Positions 11,857-21,500 of a stretch of DNA of 48,640 nucleotides are shown in pieces. Location of the stretch: positions 1 to 48,640 of the forward strand of contig JANYCW010000015.1 in NCBI GenBank assembly GCA_025360085.1, given 5' to 3'. The first letter of the stretch is position 1. Every line of letters starts with the position of its first letter. Origin of the DNA: Actinomycetes bacterium (GTDB lineage Bacteria > Actinomycetota > Actinomycetes > Nanopelagicales > Nanopelagicaceae). The position numbers were made by a program, and so were the translations under genes. A model generated the notes under the pieces. That model ran no database searches, was not told where the DNA came from, and was given only the letters and a program-made list of their open reading frames with translations.

Positions 11857-13092
11857 ATGCAAAAGACACTCGAAAAACCACGCGTGGTGATCCTAGGTGC
11901 CGGTTTTGGTGGCCTAACCGCAGCTAAGGCCATGGCCGACTTTGCCGATGTCACTCTTGTTGATCGACATAATTTCCAAACCTTTTTACCTTTGTTATAT
12001 CAAGTTTCAACTGCAGGCCTTGCCGCCGATCATGTCGCTCATCCAATCCGAGGCGCACTTCGTAAATCGGGAGTTGCTTTTCGAATGGGCTCTCCTATTT
12101 CAGTGGATCACAAAAATAAATCTGTAAAATTAGATAGCAGTGAAATCCTTGAGTTCGATCACCTTGTTGTCGCGCTGGGATCGGCAACGAGCGATTTCGG
12201 TCTTCCTGGAGTGCATGAGCATGCTTTTGGGATGAAAAGTGTTCATGATGCCATCACAATCCGCGCCGAAGTTATGCGTCGCTTTGAAGACCTCTGTCGC
12301 TTTGAAGATGAGACAGTTTTATCAATTGCCGTTGTCGGTGGTGGGCCAACGGGGGTTGAAATGGCCGGAGCTTTTGCTGAGCTTGTTCGCGGCCCTTTAA
12401 AAAATGATCAAGCTCATGCCGCTGCCCATATTGATATCTACCTAATCGAAGCAGGACCGCGTTTATTACCTAGTTTTTCGGCGAGCCTTTGCGCACGAAC
12501 AAAAAAAGATCTCGAAAAACTTGGCGTAAAAGTTCGCCTCAATACAGCAGTTGCGGCAATTACGCCTCGGATGATTGAAGTTAAAGATGGAGAATCTATT
12601 CCTTCAGAGGTAACAATCTGGGCCGCTGGAGTACAAGGAGAACCAACGGCCACAAAATTGAACCTTCCTTTAATCGACACGCGCATCGATGTTGAGCAAA
12701 CTCTCCAAGTCAAAAACTATCCTTACATCTGGGCAATCGGTGATATCGCTGGAATAAAGGGCAAAGATAAGCGCTACTTGCCAATGGTTGCCCCTGTTGC
12801 CTTGCAACAAGGAAAATTTGTTGCAAGGCAGATAAAACGCGTTTTAGAGGCAACGCCATTGTTGCCATTTGCCTACCGCGATAAAGGATCGATGGCAACG
12901 ATTGGGCGTCATAAGGCAATCGTAGAAGTTAAGAGCTTCAAGCTCGTTGGTATTCCAGCTTGGTATGCGTGGTTATTTTTACACTTGTTCTACCTTTTAG
13001 GTGGGCATAATAAAATTGGCACTTTGGCGGATTGGACTTGGAATTATCTGACTTTTGATCGGGGTAATCGACATATTATGGATTCGATGTAA
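11857..13092 (+). CDS. ndh: Type II NADH dehydrogenase (NDH-2)
   Basis: Single-subunit, non-proton-pumping NADH:quinone oxidoreductase at the inner face of the membrane. It has two Rossmann motifs, VVILGAGFGGLTAAKA for FAD (residues 8-23) and IAVVGGGPTGVEMAGAFAEL for NADH (about 150-170), plus the FAD-binding VWAIGD-type motif (PYIWAIGDIAG). The C-terminus has a hydrophobic WYAWLFLHLFYLLG segment expected to anchor it to the membrane. An alpha/beta hydrolase gene overlaps the stop codon (TAATG), so the two are translated together. Confidence 0.95.
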   Translation: MQKTLEKPRVVILGAGFGGLTAAKAMADFADVTLVDRHNFQTFLPLLYQVSTAGLAADHVAHPIRGALRKSGVAFRMGSPISVDHKNKSVKLDSSEILEFDHLVVALGSATSDFGLPGVHEHAFGMKSVHDAITIRAEVMRRFEDLCRFEDETVLSIAVVGGGPTGVEMAGAFAELVRGPLKNDQAHAAAHIDIYLIEAGPRLLPSFSASLCARTKKDLEKLGVKVRLNTAVAAITPRMIEVKDGESIPSEVTIWAAGVQGEPTATKLNLPLIDTRIDVEQTLQVKNYPYIWAIGDIAGIKGKDKRYLPMVAPVALQQGKFVARQIKRVLEATPLLPFAYRDKGSMATIGRHKAIVEVKSFKLVGIPAWYAWLFLHLFYLLGGHNKIGTLADWTWNYLTFDRGNRHIMDSM

Positions 13093-13868
13093 TGCCAGAA
13101 TACGTGAACCTTCGTGGTCACCAAATTTATAATTACGAATGGGAAAATGATGGTGAAGCAGTCGTATTGCTTCACGGTGGCTTGAGTAGTACTGCAAGCT
13201 GGGATTATTTGATGGTGCCTCCGCTTGAAAATGACTTCCATATTTTTGCTTATGATCGAACTGCGCATGGCTTTTCTGGAGATCAACAGGGTAGTTTGCA
13301 TTTTGAGTTTCAAACAAAAGAGGCAATTGCTTATTTAGAGGATACGGTCAAAGAGCCCTCACATTTGATTGGCTGGAGTGATGGAGGAGTCATCGCTTTA
13401 ATGGTTGCAATACAACGGCCAGAGCTCGTGAAATCAGTTGTCGCCATCGGTGCAAATTATCACTTTAGTGGAGTTGTTCAGTCTTTCGGAGATGTATTAA
13501 TTTCACCTGATGATCAAGCTGAATACAATTTAATTTCCCCTGATGCCCCACATACTTTGTTAGAAAAAACAGAACGCATGATTACCATTTGGGAAAGCGA
13601 ACCAACGCTTAATGTCGCCGAAATCTCAACAATTCAATGTCCAGTACTTGTTTTAGTTGGTGACGACGATGTTGTCGATCTTTCACACTCCTTAACATTG
13701 TATGAAGCACTACCATTTGGACAACTTGCTGTTATTCCTGGGTGTTCGCACATTGTTGTGAAGGAAAAGCCTGATCTTATGAATGCCGTGATTCTGCAGT
13801 TCTTAGCGGATTTAAGTTATCCGGTTACACGAATGCCTGTGCGCAGAGCTAACAATCAACTGGAGTAA
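13092..13868 (+). CDS. Alpha/beta hydrolase
   Basis: 258 aa, alpha/beta-hydrolase fold. HGG at about residue 28 forms the oxyanion loop, the nucleophile elbow is GWSDGG (serine about 95), an acid lies in VLVGDDDVVD, and the catalytic histidine is in PGCSHIVVKEKP. Natural substrate unknown. Its ATG overlaps the ndh stop by one base. The 3' end runs 20 bp into the convergent carbonic anhydrase gene. Confidence 0.9.
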   Translation: MPEYVNLRGHQIYNYEWENDGEAVVLLHGGLSSTASWDYLMVPPLENDFHIFAYDRTAHGFSGDQQGSLHFEFQTKEAIAYLEDTVKEPSHLIGWSDGGVIALMVAIQRPELVKSVVAIGANYHFSGVVQSFGDVLISPDDQAEYNLISPDAPHTLLEKTERMITIWESEPTLNVAEISTIQCPVLVLVGDDDVVDLSHSLTLYEALPFGQLAVIPGCSHIVVKEKPDLMNAVILQFLADLSYPVTRMPVRRANNQLE

Positions 13869-14361
13869 TTTTGCCTGAAGTAACGTCATAAATTGCACCA
13901 CCCACGACTACCCCATCATTGAGTAATGGATATTTTCGTACACGATTCACATCAGTAATTAACGCTTGAGTGATATCAGAAACGATCCCAAATTCAAGAC
14001 TACGAGTATCGACGCCATGTTCTTTCAGAATGATTTCATGAATATCAGACTCTTCATCCATGGCCATGCGGCAGTTAGTATGCGGCATAATCAAAATACG
14101 TTTAACGCCAAGTAAATATGTAGCAAGGACAAGAGTGCGCAAAACATCTTCAGTTACGCGGGCGCCAGCGTTGCGTAATATCTTTGCATCTCCAGATTTC
14201 ATACCAACTACGGACAATGGGGTAATGCGCGAATCCATGCAGGTAACAATGGCTAAACCGCGTTGAGCCACTCCGGTAAGCCCTGAATATTTAAATCCTT
14301 GAACATATTCCGCATTTGCAACTAAAGCATCGGCAAACTCTTCATGTGGAAAGGAAGGCAT
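13849..14361 (-). CDS. Beta-class carbonic anhydrase
   Basis: Zinc enzyme interconverting CO2 and bicarbonate. The beta-class signatures are CMDSR (Cys41 ligand with the Asp43/Arg45 dyad), RNAGARVTEDVLR, and HTNC (His94 and Cys97 zinc ligands). Length 170 aa and layout resemble M. tuberculosis Rv1284. A strong Shine-Dalgarno, AAGGAGG, lies about 6 nt before ATG 14361. It probably supplies bicarbonate for carboxylases; no carboxylase gene is adjacent. Confidence 0.94.
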   Translation of the reverse strand: MPSFPHEEFADALVANAEYVQGFKYSGLTGVAQRGLAIVTCMDSRITPLSVVGMKSGDAKILRNAGARVTEDVLRTLVLATYLLGVKRILIMPHTNCRMAMDEESDIHEIILKEHGVDTRSLEFGIVSDITQALITDVNRVRKYPLLNDGVVVGGAIYDVTSGKITPVDC

Positions 14362-14386
14362 GTTTTCCTCCTTATCTAAAACTACG

Positions 14387-14458
14387 AGCCCCCCGTCAGG
14401 ATTGAACTGACGACCTGCGCATTACAAGTGCGCTGCTCTACCACTGAGCTAGAGAGGC
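14387..14458 (-). tRNA. tRNA-Thr (anticodon TGT)
   Basis: Read on the minus strand the 72 nt fold as a cloverleaf. The acceptor arm is GCCTCTC with GGGGGGC (two G-U pairs), the D stem is GCTC/GAGC, the anticodon stem is GCGCA/TGCGC around loop CTTGTAA (anticodon TGT), and the T stem is GTCAG/CTGAC with loop TTCAATC. The CCA end is not encoded. It lies between carbonic anhydrase and ppx. Confidence 0.96.
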
Positions 14459-14459
14459 C

Positions 14460-14475
14460 TGCGTGCAAGCACGCA
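14460..14475 (-). repeat. Perfect palindrome just 5' of tRNA-Thr
   Basis: TGCGTG-CAAG-CACGCA forms a 6-bp perfect stem (palindromic over 16 bp) one base before the mature tRNA 5' end. It would sit in the 5' leader of the precursor if transcription starts from the CATAAT-like -10 at 14497-14502. It may help processing or bind a regulator; neither is shown. Confidence 0.6.
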
Positions 14476-14552
14476 TCGATCTTTCGACCAGCGGCAATTA
14501 TGGCAGTGAGTAGCAAAATCTTAAAATCGGGAACCAGTGGCCTGCCAAACGA

Positions 14553-14558
14553 TAGGTT
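14553..14558 (+). promoter_or_regulatory. -10 element of ppx (leaderless)
   Basis: TAGGTT ends 6 nt before the GTG at 14565 and supports that non-ATG start. Confidence 0.6.
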
Positions 14559-14564
14559 TGACTT

Positions 14565-15482
14565 GTGAGATTAGGCGTATTGGATGTGGGATCAAACACC
14601 ATCCATCTTCAAATTATGGATGCTCATATTGGCGCCAGGCCATCGCCCACCACTAACTTGAAAGTCGAACTTCGGTTGACACAGTTCCTCAATAAAGCAG
14701 GCTCGATATCAGATGAGGGCATCACGTTACTTCATGAGGCAGTTGCCGGGGCCGTTGCTCATGCTAATAAGAATAATACTGATGAGATTTTAGCTTTCGC
14801 GACTTCTGCAATAAGAGATGCCAAAAATGGCCAACTTATTATCCAAGAGATAAGTAATCGACACCACATTGATCTGCAGATTCTTACGGGTGATGAAGAA
14901 GCACGTATGACATTTTTAGCGGTGAGACGTTGGTTGGGGTGGTCGGCCGGAAAAATCTTAGTTCTCGATATTGGAGGTGGTTCTTTAGAAATAGCATCTG
15001 GAATAGATGAAGGACCTGAAGCGACGCTTTCATTACCCTTAGGTGCTGCGCGATTGACGAGAGATTTTTTGAGCGGTGACCCATATTCTTTAAAAGACGT
15101 GAAATTTTTGGAGAGTTTCGTTGAACATAAACTTGATGAAAAACTTTCAGTCAATCTTCGCTCGCACGATGCACATCATTTTGTCGCAACTAGTAAGACG
15201 TTTCGCACTCTCGCTCGGCTTTCAGGACATTGGTTTAATGAGAATCCAAAATACCTAGAGATTGCAAATTTAGAGGCAATGACTCAAAAGCTCGCAATCA
15301 TGAGCGAAAAAGAAAGAGCTAATTTGCCTGGAGTTTCGGCAAGTAGGGCTCAACAGATTGTAGCTGGCGCAATAGTTGCTCGTTCTGTGATGAATATATT
15401 GGATATTGATAGAGTTGAAATATGTCCTTGGGCGCTTCGAGAGGGAATTGTGTTGCGAAGATTAGATTGGCTTCACGTTTAG
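14565..15482 (+). CDS. ppx: Exopolyphosphatase / guanosine-pentaphosphatase family protein
   Basis: Ppx/GppA phosphatase of the ASKHA fold, which removes terminal phosphate from polyphosphate or pppGpp. It has LGVLDVGSNTIHLQIMD at the N-terminus (phosphate-1), LTGDEEARMTFLAVR, and ILVLDIGGGSLEIA (phosphate-2, about residue 132). At 305 aa it is the short single-module form, like M. tuberculosis Rv0496. It converges on the mutT1-ppk1 pair, stops being 1 bp apart, so synthesis and breakdown of polyphosphate sit side by side. Confidence 0.92.
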   Translation: MRLGVLDVGSNTIHLQIMDAHIGARPSPTTNLKVELRLTQFLNKAGSISDEGITLLHEAVAGAVAHANKNNTDEILAFATSAIRDAKNGQLIIQEISNRHHIDLQILTGDEEARMTFLAVRRWLGWSAGKILVLDIGGGSLEIASGIDEGPEATLSLPLGAARLTRDFLSGDPYSLKDVKFLESFVEHKLDEKLSVNLRSHDAHHFVATSKTFRTLARLSGHWFNENPKYLEIANLEAMTQKLAIMSEKERANLPGVSASRAQQIVAGAIVARSVMNILDIDRVEICPWALREGIVLRRLDWLHV

Positions 15483-15483
15483 A

Positions 15484-16386
15484 TTAAGTACGAGGTGCAC
15501 TAACCCAGTCAATGGCAATGATTTCTCCATCACGATGGTGCAAGACCCAAGCTTCTGCTGGTTCTAATTTCTGAGCGAACTCCTTAAAATTCTTTTTACC
15601 AATTAACTCCTTTAAAACTTTAGGCAAAATTGGGTTGTGACTACAGATAAGCGCACTATTACCTGAATCCAGTAAATCCTGTGCGTAGTCAAGGGCTGCA
15701 ACCTTGTCTTTAGCATATTTGTACTCGCTCAAATCACTAGAAAATATGGGATGCATCTTTAGTGAGCGTGTCATTGGTTCAATAGTTTCAATACATCGCA
15801 TCGCATCAGATGAATGCACTTCACTAATTGAGTAAGGAAGATACTTTGACAACAACCTCTTCGATTGAATTTGTCCCACTTGTGCCAACGGGCGGTCTCC
15901 GTCATCGCCATCCCAATCTTCGCGCTTTATCGCTTTAGCATGGCGAAGTAATATGAGCGCAGTTGTGCCGGGGCCAAATTCAAGAAAAAAATCGATTATC
16001 GATCGATCGACATCTAAGGTCAATTTCTCACGGGCATCGCGCCCGCTTAACCACAAAATTTCATCGACTTCAAGAGGATCAGGCTTTCCTGTTGGTTGGT
16101 CACGAGCTTCTGCCGCCCAATATTTAACAATCTTTTTTACACCTTCAAAGAGATACGTTGCATCTCCAAGCTCAGGTCCAAAGATAGGGGTGTAACCCGT
16201 CTCTTCCATGACTTCACGAAATGCACAACCAATCATTGATTCGTTTGTATCAACTTTGCCTTTTGGAAGTGACCAATCGTCATACCTCGGCCGATGAATA
16301 ATAGCTATTTCAATTTCATTTTTACTAGCACGGCGCCAAAGAACTGCTCCGGCGGCATAGATCACTGCATTGTTAGGATTTATCAT
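15484..16386 (-). CDS. mutT1: MutT1-type Nudix hydrolase fused to a histidine phosphatase
   Basis: 300 aa, two domains. The N-terminal Nudix domain (about 5-130) has a complete Nudix box, GKVDTNESMIGCAFREVMEETG. The C-terminal SixA-like histidine phosphatase domain (about 143-300) starts with LILLRHAKA and has a second histidine in CSHNPIL. M. tuberculosis MutT1 (Rv2985) has the same design and cleans oxidised guanine nucleotides or hydrolyses diadenosine polyphosphates; it also neighbours ppk1. The ATG follows directly on the ppk1 stop (TAAATG). Confidence 0.92.
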   Translation of the reverse strand: MINPNNAVIYAAGAVLWRRASKNEIEIAIIHRPRYDDWSLPKGKVDTNESMIGCAFREVMEETGYTPIFGPELGDATYLFEGVKKIVKYWAAEARDQPTGKPDPLEVDEILWLSGRDAREKLTLDVDRSIIDFFLEFGPGTTALILLRHAKAIKREDWDGDDGDRPLAQVGQIQSKRLLSKYLPYSISEVHSSDAMRCIETIEPMTRSLKMHPIFSSDLSEYKYAKDKVAALDYAQDLLDSGNSALICSHNPILPKVLKELIGKKNFKEFAQKLEPAEAWVLHHRDGEIIAIDWVSAPRT

Positions 16387-18444
16387 TTACCGGTTTCTTG
16401 TATATAACTCAATCATTGAGGCATGAATATCTCTTATTGGCGCACCGTGCTCATCGACGCTCTTTCTAATCCATTGCGTTCGATTGAGCTCCCAACTAGA
16501 AGTTTGATCTGAAAGACCAATATCAAGAATTCCTTGAAGTCTTTGGTGGTGTTCTTTTTTATCAACACGGATCAAACTCTCGACTCGGCGATCTAAATTC
16601 CGACCCATTAAATCTGCGCTTCCAATCCAGTATTCATCTTCGCCACCATTGACGAAATGAAAGATTCGTGAATGTTCAAGAAATCGTCCGAGGACCGACT
16701 TAATGGTGATATTTTCCGACAACCCTGGAATTCCGGGTTGTACGGCACAAATTCCGCGAATGAGAAGTTCGATTTTTACTCCAGCAGTTGAAGCTTCGTA
16801 GAGTTTGGTCACAAAACTCTCATCAAGAATCGAGTTTAACTTGAACTGGATTCCGGCAGGCTTACCAACTTTAATATTTTCGATTTCGCGGTCTATCCGT
16901 TCGGTAAGTCCAGAGCGAAGAGTACGAGGTGCGACAAGTAAACGCGAGTACATTGATTGTGGCGCAAATCCAGAGAGTTGATTGAAGAGTTTAGTTAAGT
17001 CTTCAGTGAGATTCTTATCGGTACTAAGTATCCCTAAATCCTCATACATACGTGCAGTCTTTGGATTGTAATTGCCTGTCCCAATGTGGCAATAACGGCG
17101 CAAACCCCTAGGTTCATCACGGACTATCAGCGAAAGTTTGGCATGAGTTTTCAACCCCATTAAGCCATAAACAACGTGTACGCCTGCGGCTTCAAGTTTT
17201 CTGGCCCATCGCACATTTGCTTGTTCATCAAAGCGCGCCCTAATTTCGATAACTGCCAAGACTTGTTTGCCCGCTTCGGCCGCTTCAATGAGAGCCTCAA
17301 CTATCGGCGAATCGCCCGACGTGCGATACAAAGTCTGTTTAATAGCTAAAACATGCGGATCTTGGGCCGCGCTTTGTAAAAAGTGCACAACCGATGAAGT
17401 GAAGGATTCATACGGGTGGTGGAGCAGTATCTCTCCTTGCCTAATTGCCGCGAAAAAAAGATCGGAATCTTGTGGATCAACCTCTGAAAGTGCCGGTGCA
17501 GTTCGCGATCTAAATTTTTCATATTTTAGGTCAGGAAAACCAAGATCTGCGATTTTATTGAGAGCCGTCAGATCAAGAGGTGACGGTGCATGAAAGATGT
17601 TCTCTTCACTTATTCCTAATTCCATTGCTAATCGATCCACTAACTTGGCTTTGACTCCACTCTCTATTTCAAGTCGCACCGGAGGACCAAATCGACGACG
17701 ACTTAGCTCTGCTTCAAGTGAAAGTAAAATATCCTCTGATTCCTCTTCGTCAACTTCGAGATCCTGATTTCGCGTAATTCGAAATGTGTAATGCTCTTCA
17801 ATTACCATGCCGGGAAAAAGTTCTTGCAGGTTAAATGCAATGAGCTCCTCAATCAGAATAAAGCGAGTTGATCCTCGCTTAGCCGTTGCGATAAAGCGTG
17901 GGAGAATTTCAGGTACTTTAATGCGTGCAAAAAACTCTTCATGCGTGACTGGGTTTTTTACAATTACCGCCAGATTTAGGGATAGCCCTGATATATATGG
18001 AAACGGGTGAGAAGGGTCTACGGCAAGCGGAGTTAGCACTGGAAAAATACGATCTACAAATAATTTGCTGAGGTAACTAAGTTCAGTCTTATCAAGATCA
18101 TCTAAGTGCAAAAATTCAATTCCTTCAGTGTTCAGTTTTGGAACAATGTCATCGTGAAATACTTTCGATTGCCGCTCAACTAAAGCATTTGTACTTTCGG
18201 AGATTTCATTCATTAGATCTTGGGGGGCAAATCCCGAAACATTTGGCGCAGTAATTTCATTTTCAATTTTGCTCATGAGAGTTGCAACACGAACCATGAA
18301 AAACTCATCGAGATTTGAAGAGAAAATTGCGAGAAAACGGAGCCTTTCAAGGAGAGGAATCGACGGGTCTTCGGCCAATTCCAAGACCCTTTGATCAAAG
18401 GAGAGCCAACTGAGTTCTCGATCTGTTATATTTTCAAACTTCAT
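16387..18444 (-). CDS. ppk1: Polyphosphate kinase 1
   Basis: Makes polyphosphate from ATP. The N-terminal domain begins ITDRELSWLSFDQRVLELA and includes RFLAIFSSNLDEFFMVR. The catalytic half has GLKTHAKLSLIVRDEP, which carries the phosphorylated histidine, then CHIGTGNYNPKTARMYEDLG and WIGSADLMGRNLDRRVE. Length about 685 aa is typical. ATG 18444 has GTGGAG 9 nt upstream and is preferred to the GTG at 18459, which is that same GTGGAG. It is divergent from lacZ and forms an operon with mutT1. Confidence 0.96.
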   Translation of the reverse strand: MKFENITDRELSWLSFDQRVLELAEDPSIPLLERLRFLAIFSSNLDEFFMVRVATLMSKIENEITAPNVSGFAPQDLMNEISESTNALVERQSKVFHDDIVPKLNTEGIEFLHLDDLDKTELSYLSKLFVDRIFPVLTPLAVDPSHPFPYISGLSLNLAVIVKNPVTHEEFFARIKVPEILPRFIATAKRGSTRFILIEELIAFNLQELFPGMVIEEHYTFRITRNQDLEVDEEESEDILLSLEAELSRRRFGPPVRLEIESGVKAKLVDRLAMELGISEENIFHAPSPLDLTALNKIADLGFPDLKYEKFRSRTAPALSEVDPQDSDLFFAAIRQGEILLHHPYESFTSSVVHFLQSAAQDPHVLAIKQTLYRTSGDSPIVEALIEAAEAGKQVLAVIEIRARFDEQANVRWARKLEAAGVHVVYGLMGLKTHAKLSLIVRDEPRGLRRYCHIGTGNYNPKTARMYEDLGILSTDKNLTEDLTKLFNQLSGFAPQSMYSRLLVAPRTLRSGLTERIDREIENIKVGKPAGIQFKLNSILDESFVTKLYEASTAGVKIELLIRGICAVQPGIPGLSENITIKSVLGRFLEHSRIFHFVNGGEDEYWIGSADLMGRNLDRRVESLIRVDKKEHHQRLQGILDIGLSDQTSSWELNRTQWIRKSVDEHGAPIRDIHASMIELYTRNR

Positions 18445-18488
18445 ACCGTGATTCTCCACTGAATGAGTGAACTACGGGTGTATGAAGT

Positions 18489-18512
18489 GCGACTATCGGG
18501 TTAATCAGTCGC
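18489..18512. repeat. Inverted repeat in the ppk1-lacZ divergent region
   Basis: GCGACT (18489-18494) and AGTCGC (18507-18512) are perfect complements separated by 12 bp. They lie between the divergent starts of ppk1 and lacZ and could be an operator; no known consensus is matched. Confidence 0.4.
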
Positions 18513-18526
18513 AATTTCACCCAAAA

Positions 18527-18541
18527 TGCCATCGAATGGCA
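18527..18541. promoter_or_regulatory. Candidate operator palindrome before lacZ
   Basis: TGCCAT-CGA-ATGGCA is a perfect 15-bp palindrome ending 11 nt before the likely lacZ ATG at 18553. Position and symmetry suit a sugar-responsive repressor site. No regulator gene is adjacent. If translation began at the ATG at 18526, the palindrome would instead be coding. Confidence 0.45.
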
Positions 18542-18552
18542 GACTTAAGCCC

Positions 18553-21500
18553 ATGATTACGAACTATTGGATGAGCCCGGAGACTACTTCCGTTAATCGT
18601 CTGCCAATGCTCAATATTGAACATATTGAGAAGATCTCCCTCGATGGTACTTGGCGCTTCCAACTTCTTCATAGCCCTTTAGAGCGCATCGGCAAGAAAT
18701 GGAGCTCCATCCCAGTCCCTGGTTTGTGGACTATGCAGCCAGAGAGCGATGTATTTTTCGATAAGCCAATCTATACAAATGTTCAGATGCCCTTTGACGA
18801 ACAACCTCCATTTGTTCCGGCTGAAAATCCACACGGAGTTTATGAGCGTGACTTTGATATACCCGATAGTTGGAAAGAAAAGCGAATCGTTTTACACATT
18901 GGTGGCTATGAATCAGTTGCTCTTATTTTGATCAATGGCGTTGAAGTTGGATTGACTAAAGACTCTCGACTTGCCGCTGAGTTCGATATTACACAGTTTG
19001 TTCGGCGTGGATCAAATATTATCCGAATCGATATCACGAAATGGTCTGATGCCACTTTTATAGAAGATCAAGATCAGTGGTGGCATGGTGGCATTACGCG
19101 CTCAATAAAATTATTTGCGACAAATAAGGTGTATATAGAAAGATTTTATACAACAGCTGGACTTGAAAAAGATTGTACAACTGGCACTCTCGATATCCGT
19201 GCCCAAATTTCATCTATCGAAAATGTATCCACAGATGGGTACACACTGCGTGCGCGAATCGAAGAGCTCCCCAAAGTTAAATCGGCCCAGTTATCACAAA
19301 CAGTACATACATTTGCTGCCCCAATTTGGACTGAATTCAACGAAGAACTTCGAAACGCAAGCAGCGAATATTTTCACGGAAAATTCTGGGCCGGCGATAT
19401 GCCGGAAAAAGTTCGAGCCATCCTCGAAAAGGCCGAGCCATACCCAGCAGGTGCAGTTCACTTTAAAACCTTCATTCCAAGAATTACACCTTGGTCGGCT
19501 GAAAACCCCCATTTATATACGTTAAATATCGAACTTTGCGACCCATCAGGCCAAGTGGTAGAAATCTCATCTCAGCGAATTGGCTTCAGATCGGTCAAAG
19601 TAGTTGGTTGCGATCTCTTGATTAATGGCAAAGCAGTTATTTTCTACGGTATTAACCGCCATGATTTTAATCGTTTTACCGGTCGAGTATTAACTCGGGA
19701 CGACATGCGCGAAGATTTACTAGAACTCAAACGGTGGAACTTCAATGCCGTCCGCACATCGCACTACCCAAATGATGCTGCTTTCTTAGATTTGTGTGAC
19801 GAGTTAGGTTTTTACGTTATCGGTGAGGCAAATATTGAATCTCATGCATTCATTTCCTCAATCTGCAACGACCCAAAATATCTAACCGCCTTTGTTGATC
19901 GCGTTGCCCGAATGATTCAACGCGATATTCACCACCCAGCCGCAGTCATGTGGTCGCTGGGAAATGAATCTGGGGCTGGTATAAATCATGAGGCTGCCGC
20001 AGCCTATGCTCGAGCTTTTGACCCAACACGTCCACTTCACTATGAGGGCGGAATCCGCGGAAACTGGATGGGTAGTCACTCTTTAACAGATGTGATTGCG
20101 CCAATGTATCCTGCCATTAGTGCAATTAAGGAGTACGCAACTTCTAGCAAAGCCGACCGTCCACTGATTATGTGTGAGTACTCGCATGCCATGGGCAATG
20201 CAAATGGAACTCTGGCTGAATATTGGGAGGTCATTGAATCGACTCCAGGGCTGCAAGGCGGATTCATTTGGGAGTTCTGGGATCACGGTCCCATACAGAC
20301 AATGCCCGATGGTAGTAAACGTAACGCTTACGGCGGTGATTACGGTGAAGTCAAGCATGATGGAAACTTCTGTTGTGATGGAATGGTCTTCCCCGATCGC
20401 TCTGCTAAGCCTGCTATGCATGAGTTTAAAGCCATAGCCGCGCCTGCAAATATCAGTTCCATTAAAGCAACAACTGGCAACTTCAAAATTTTCAATAAGA
20501 ACTTCTTCAAGGACTTGAGTGAATATGAGATTCATTGGTCAATTACACGCGACGGAATCATTTCTGATAGTGGGCGAGTGAAGTTACCTAAGGTTGCAGC
20601 ACGTAAAACGATTGCATTTAAAATAAAATCTGCTTTTTTGACCAAGCCTGATGGATTAGGTGAGCGTTTTATAAACTTTACAATTGTGCGTATAGCAAGC
20701 ACTCCTTGGTCACCCTCAATGAGCGAGGTCGGCTGGAACCAACTTCCACTTCCTTCGCGCGCTTTAATAGTAAAAAAAGCAACACTCTCGGAGCAATTTA
20801 CACATGTGGTCGACGAATTTGGGCAGATTGTTATGCCCCATGGTGTTCTCGCACCCGTACTATCACTGTGGCGCGCACCAACTGATAACGATCGCATTGG
20901 ACATATTGCAACAAAGTGGAGCCGTTGGGGCTTACGCGATTTAGATCGCAGCGATTGTCTCGTTTCGCAGAGCGCGACGAGCGTAAAAATCACAAATATT
21001 TGGGAGACTGGTACAGGCTTCACCATTAAACACACCCAAATTATTACTCCAGTTGCCAATGGCTTTAGAGTAAAAGAAAGTGTTGTTCTACCGAAACAGC
21101 TAAATGATGTTGCCCGTATCGGTACAAACTTCGAATTGGATGGCTCGCTAACAGATCTGACATGGTTTGGTTCTGGCCCTCACGAGACCTATCCCGATCG
21201 AAAAATCGCTCGAATTAGCCGTTATGTTTCAACCGTCGCCAATCAATATATTCCTTATGTCCGTCCGCAAGAAAACGGCGGGCACAATGGTGTGCGCTGG
21301 TTTGAACTCACAAACGCTGCCGGGAGTGGGGTTCGTATCCAGCTTGCAAAACCCATGCAGGTATCGGTAACACCCAATCGAGACGTTGATTTAGCTGATG
21401 CAACGCATGATGTTGAGGTTTTGCCTTGCGGAAACACTGTTGTGCATATCGATGCCGCTCACCGTGGTGTGGGCACGGCAGCATGTGGTCCAGATACTCT

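Noticed and set aside
18445-18525. A PhoP box upstream of ppk1 (TTCATAC...GTTCACTCATTCA on the minus strand).
   Set aside because: The repeats are not in the 11-bp phase of actinobacterial PHO boxes and match poorly.
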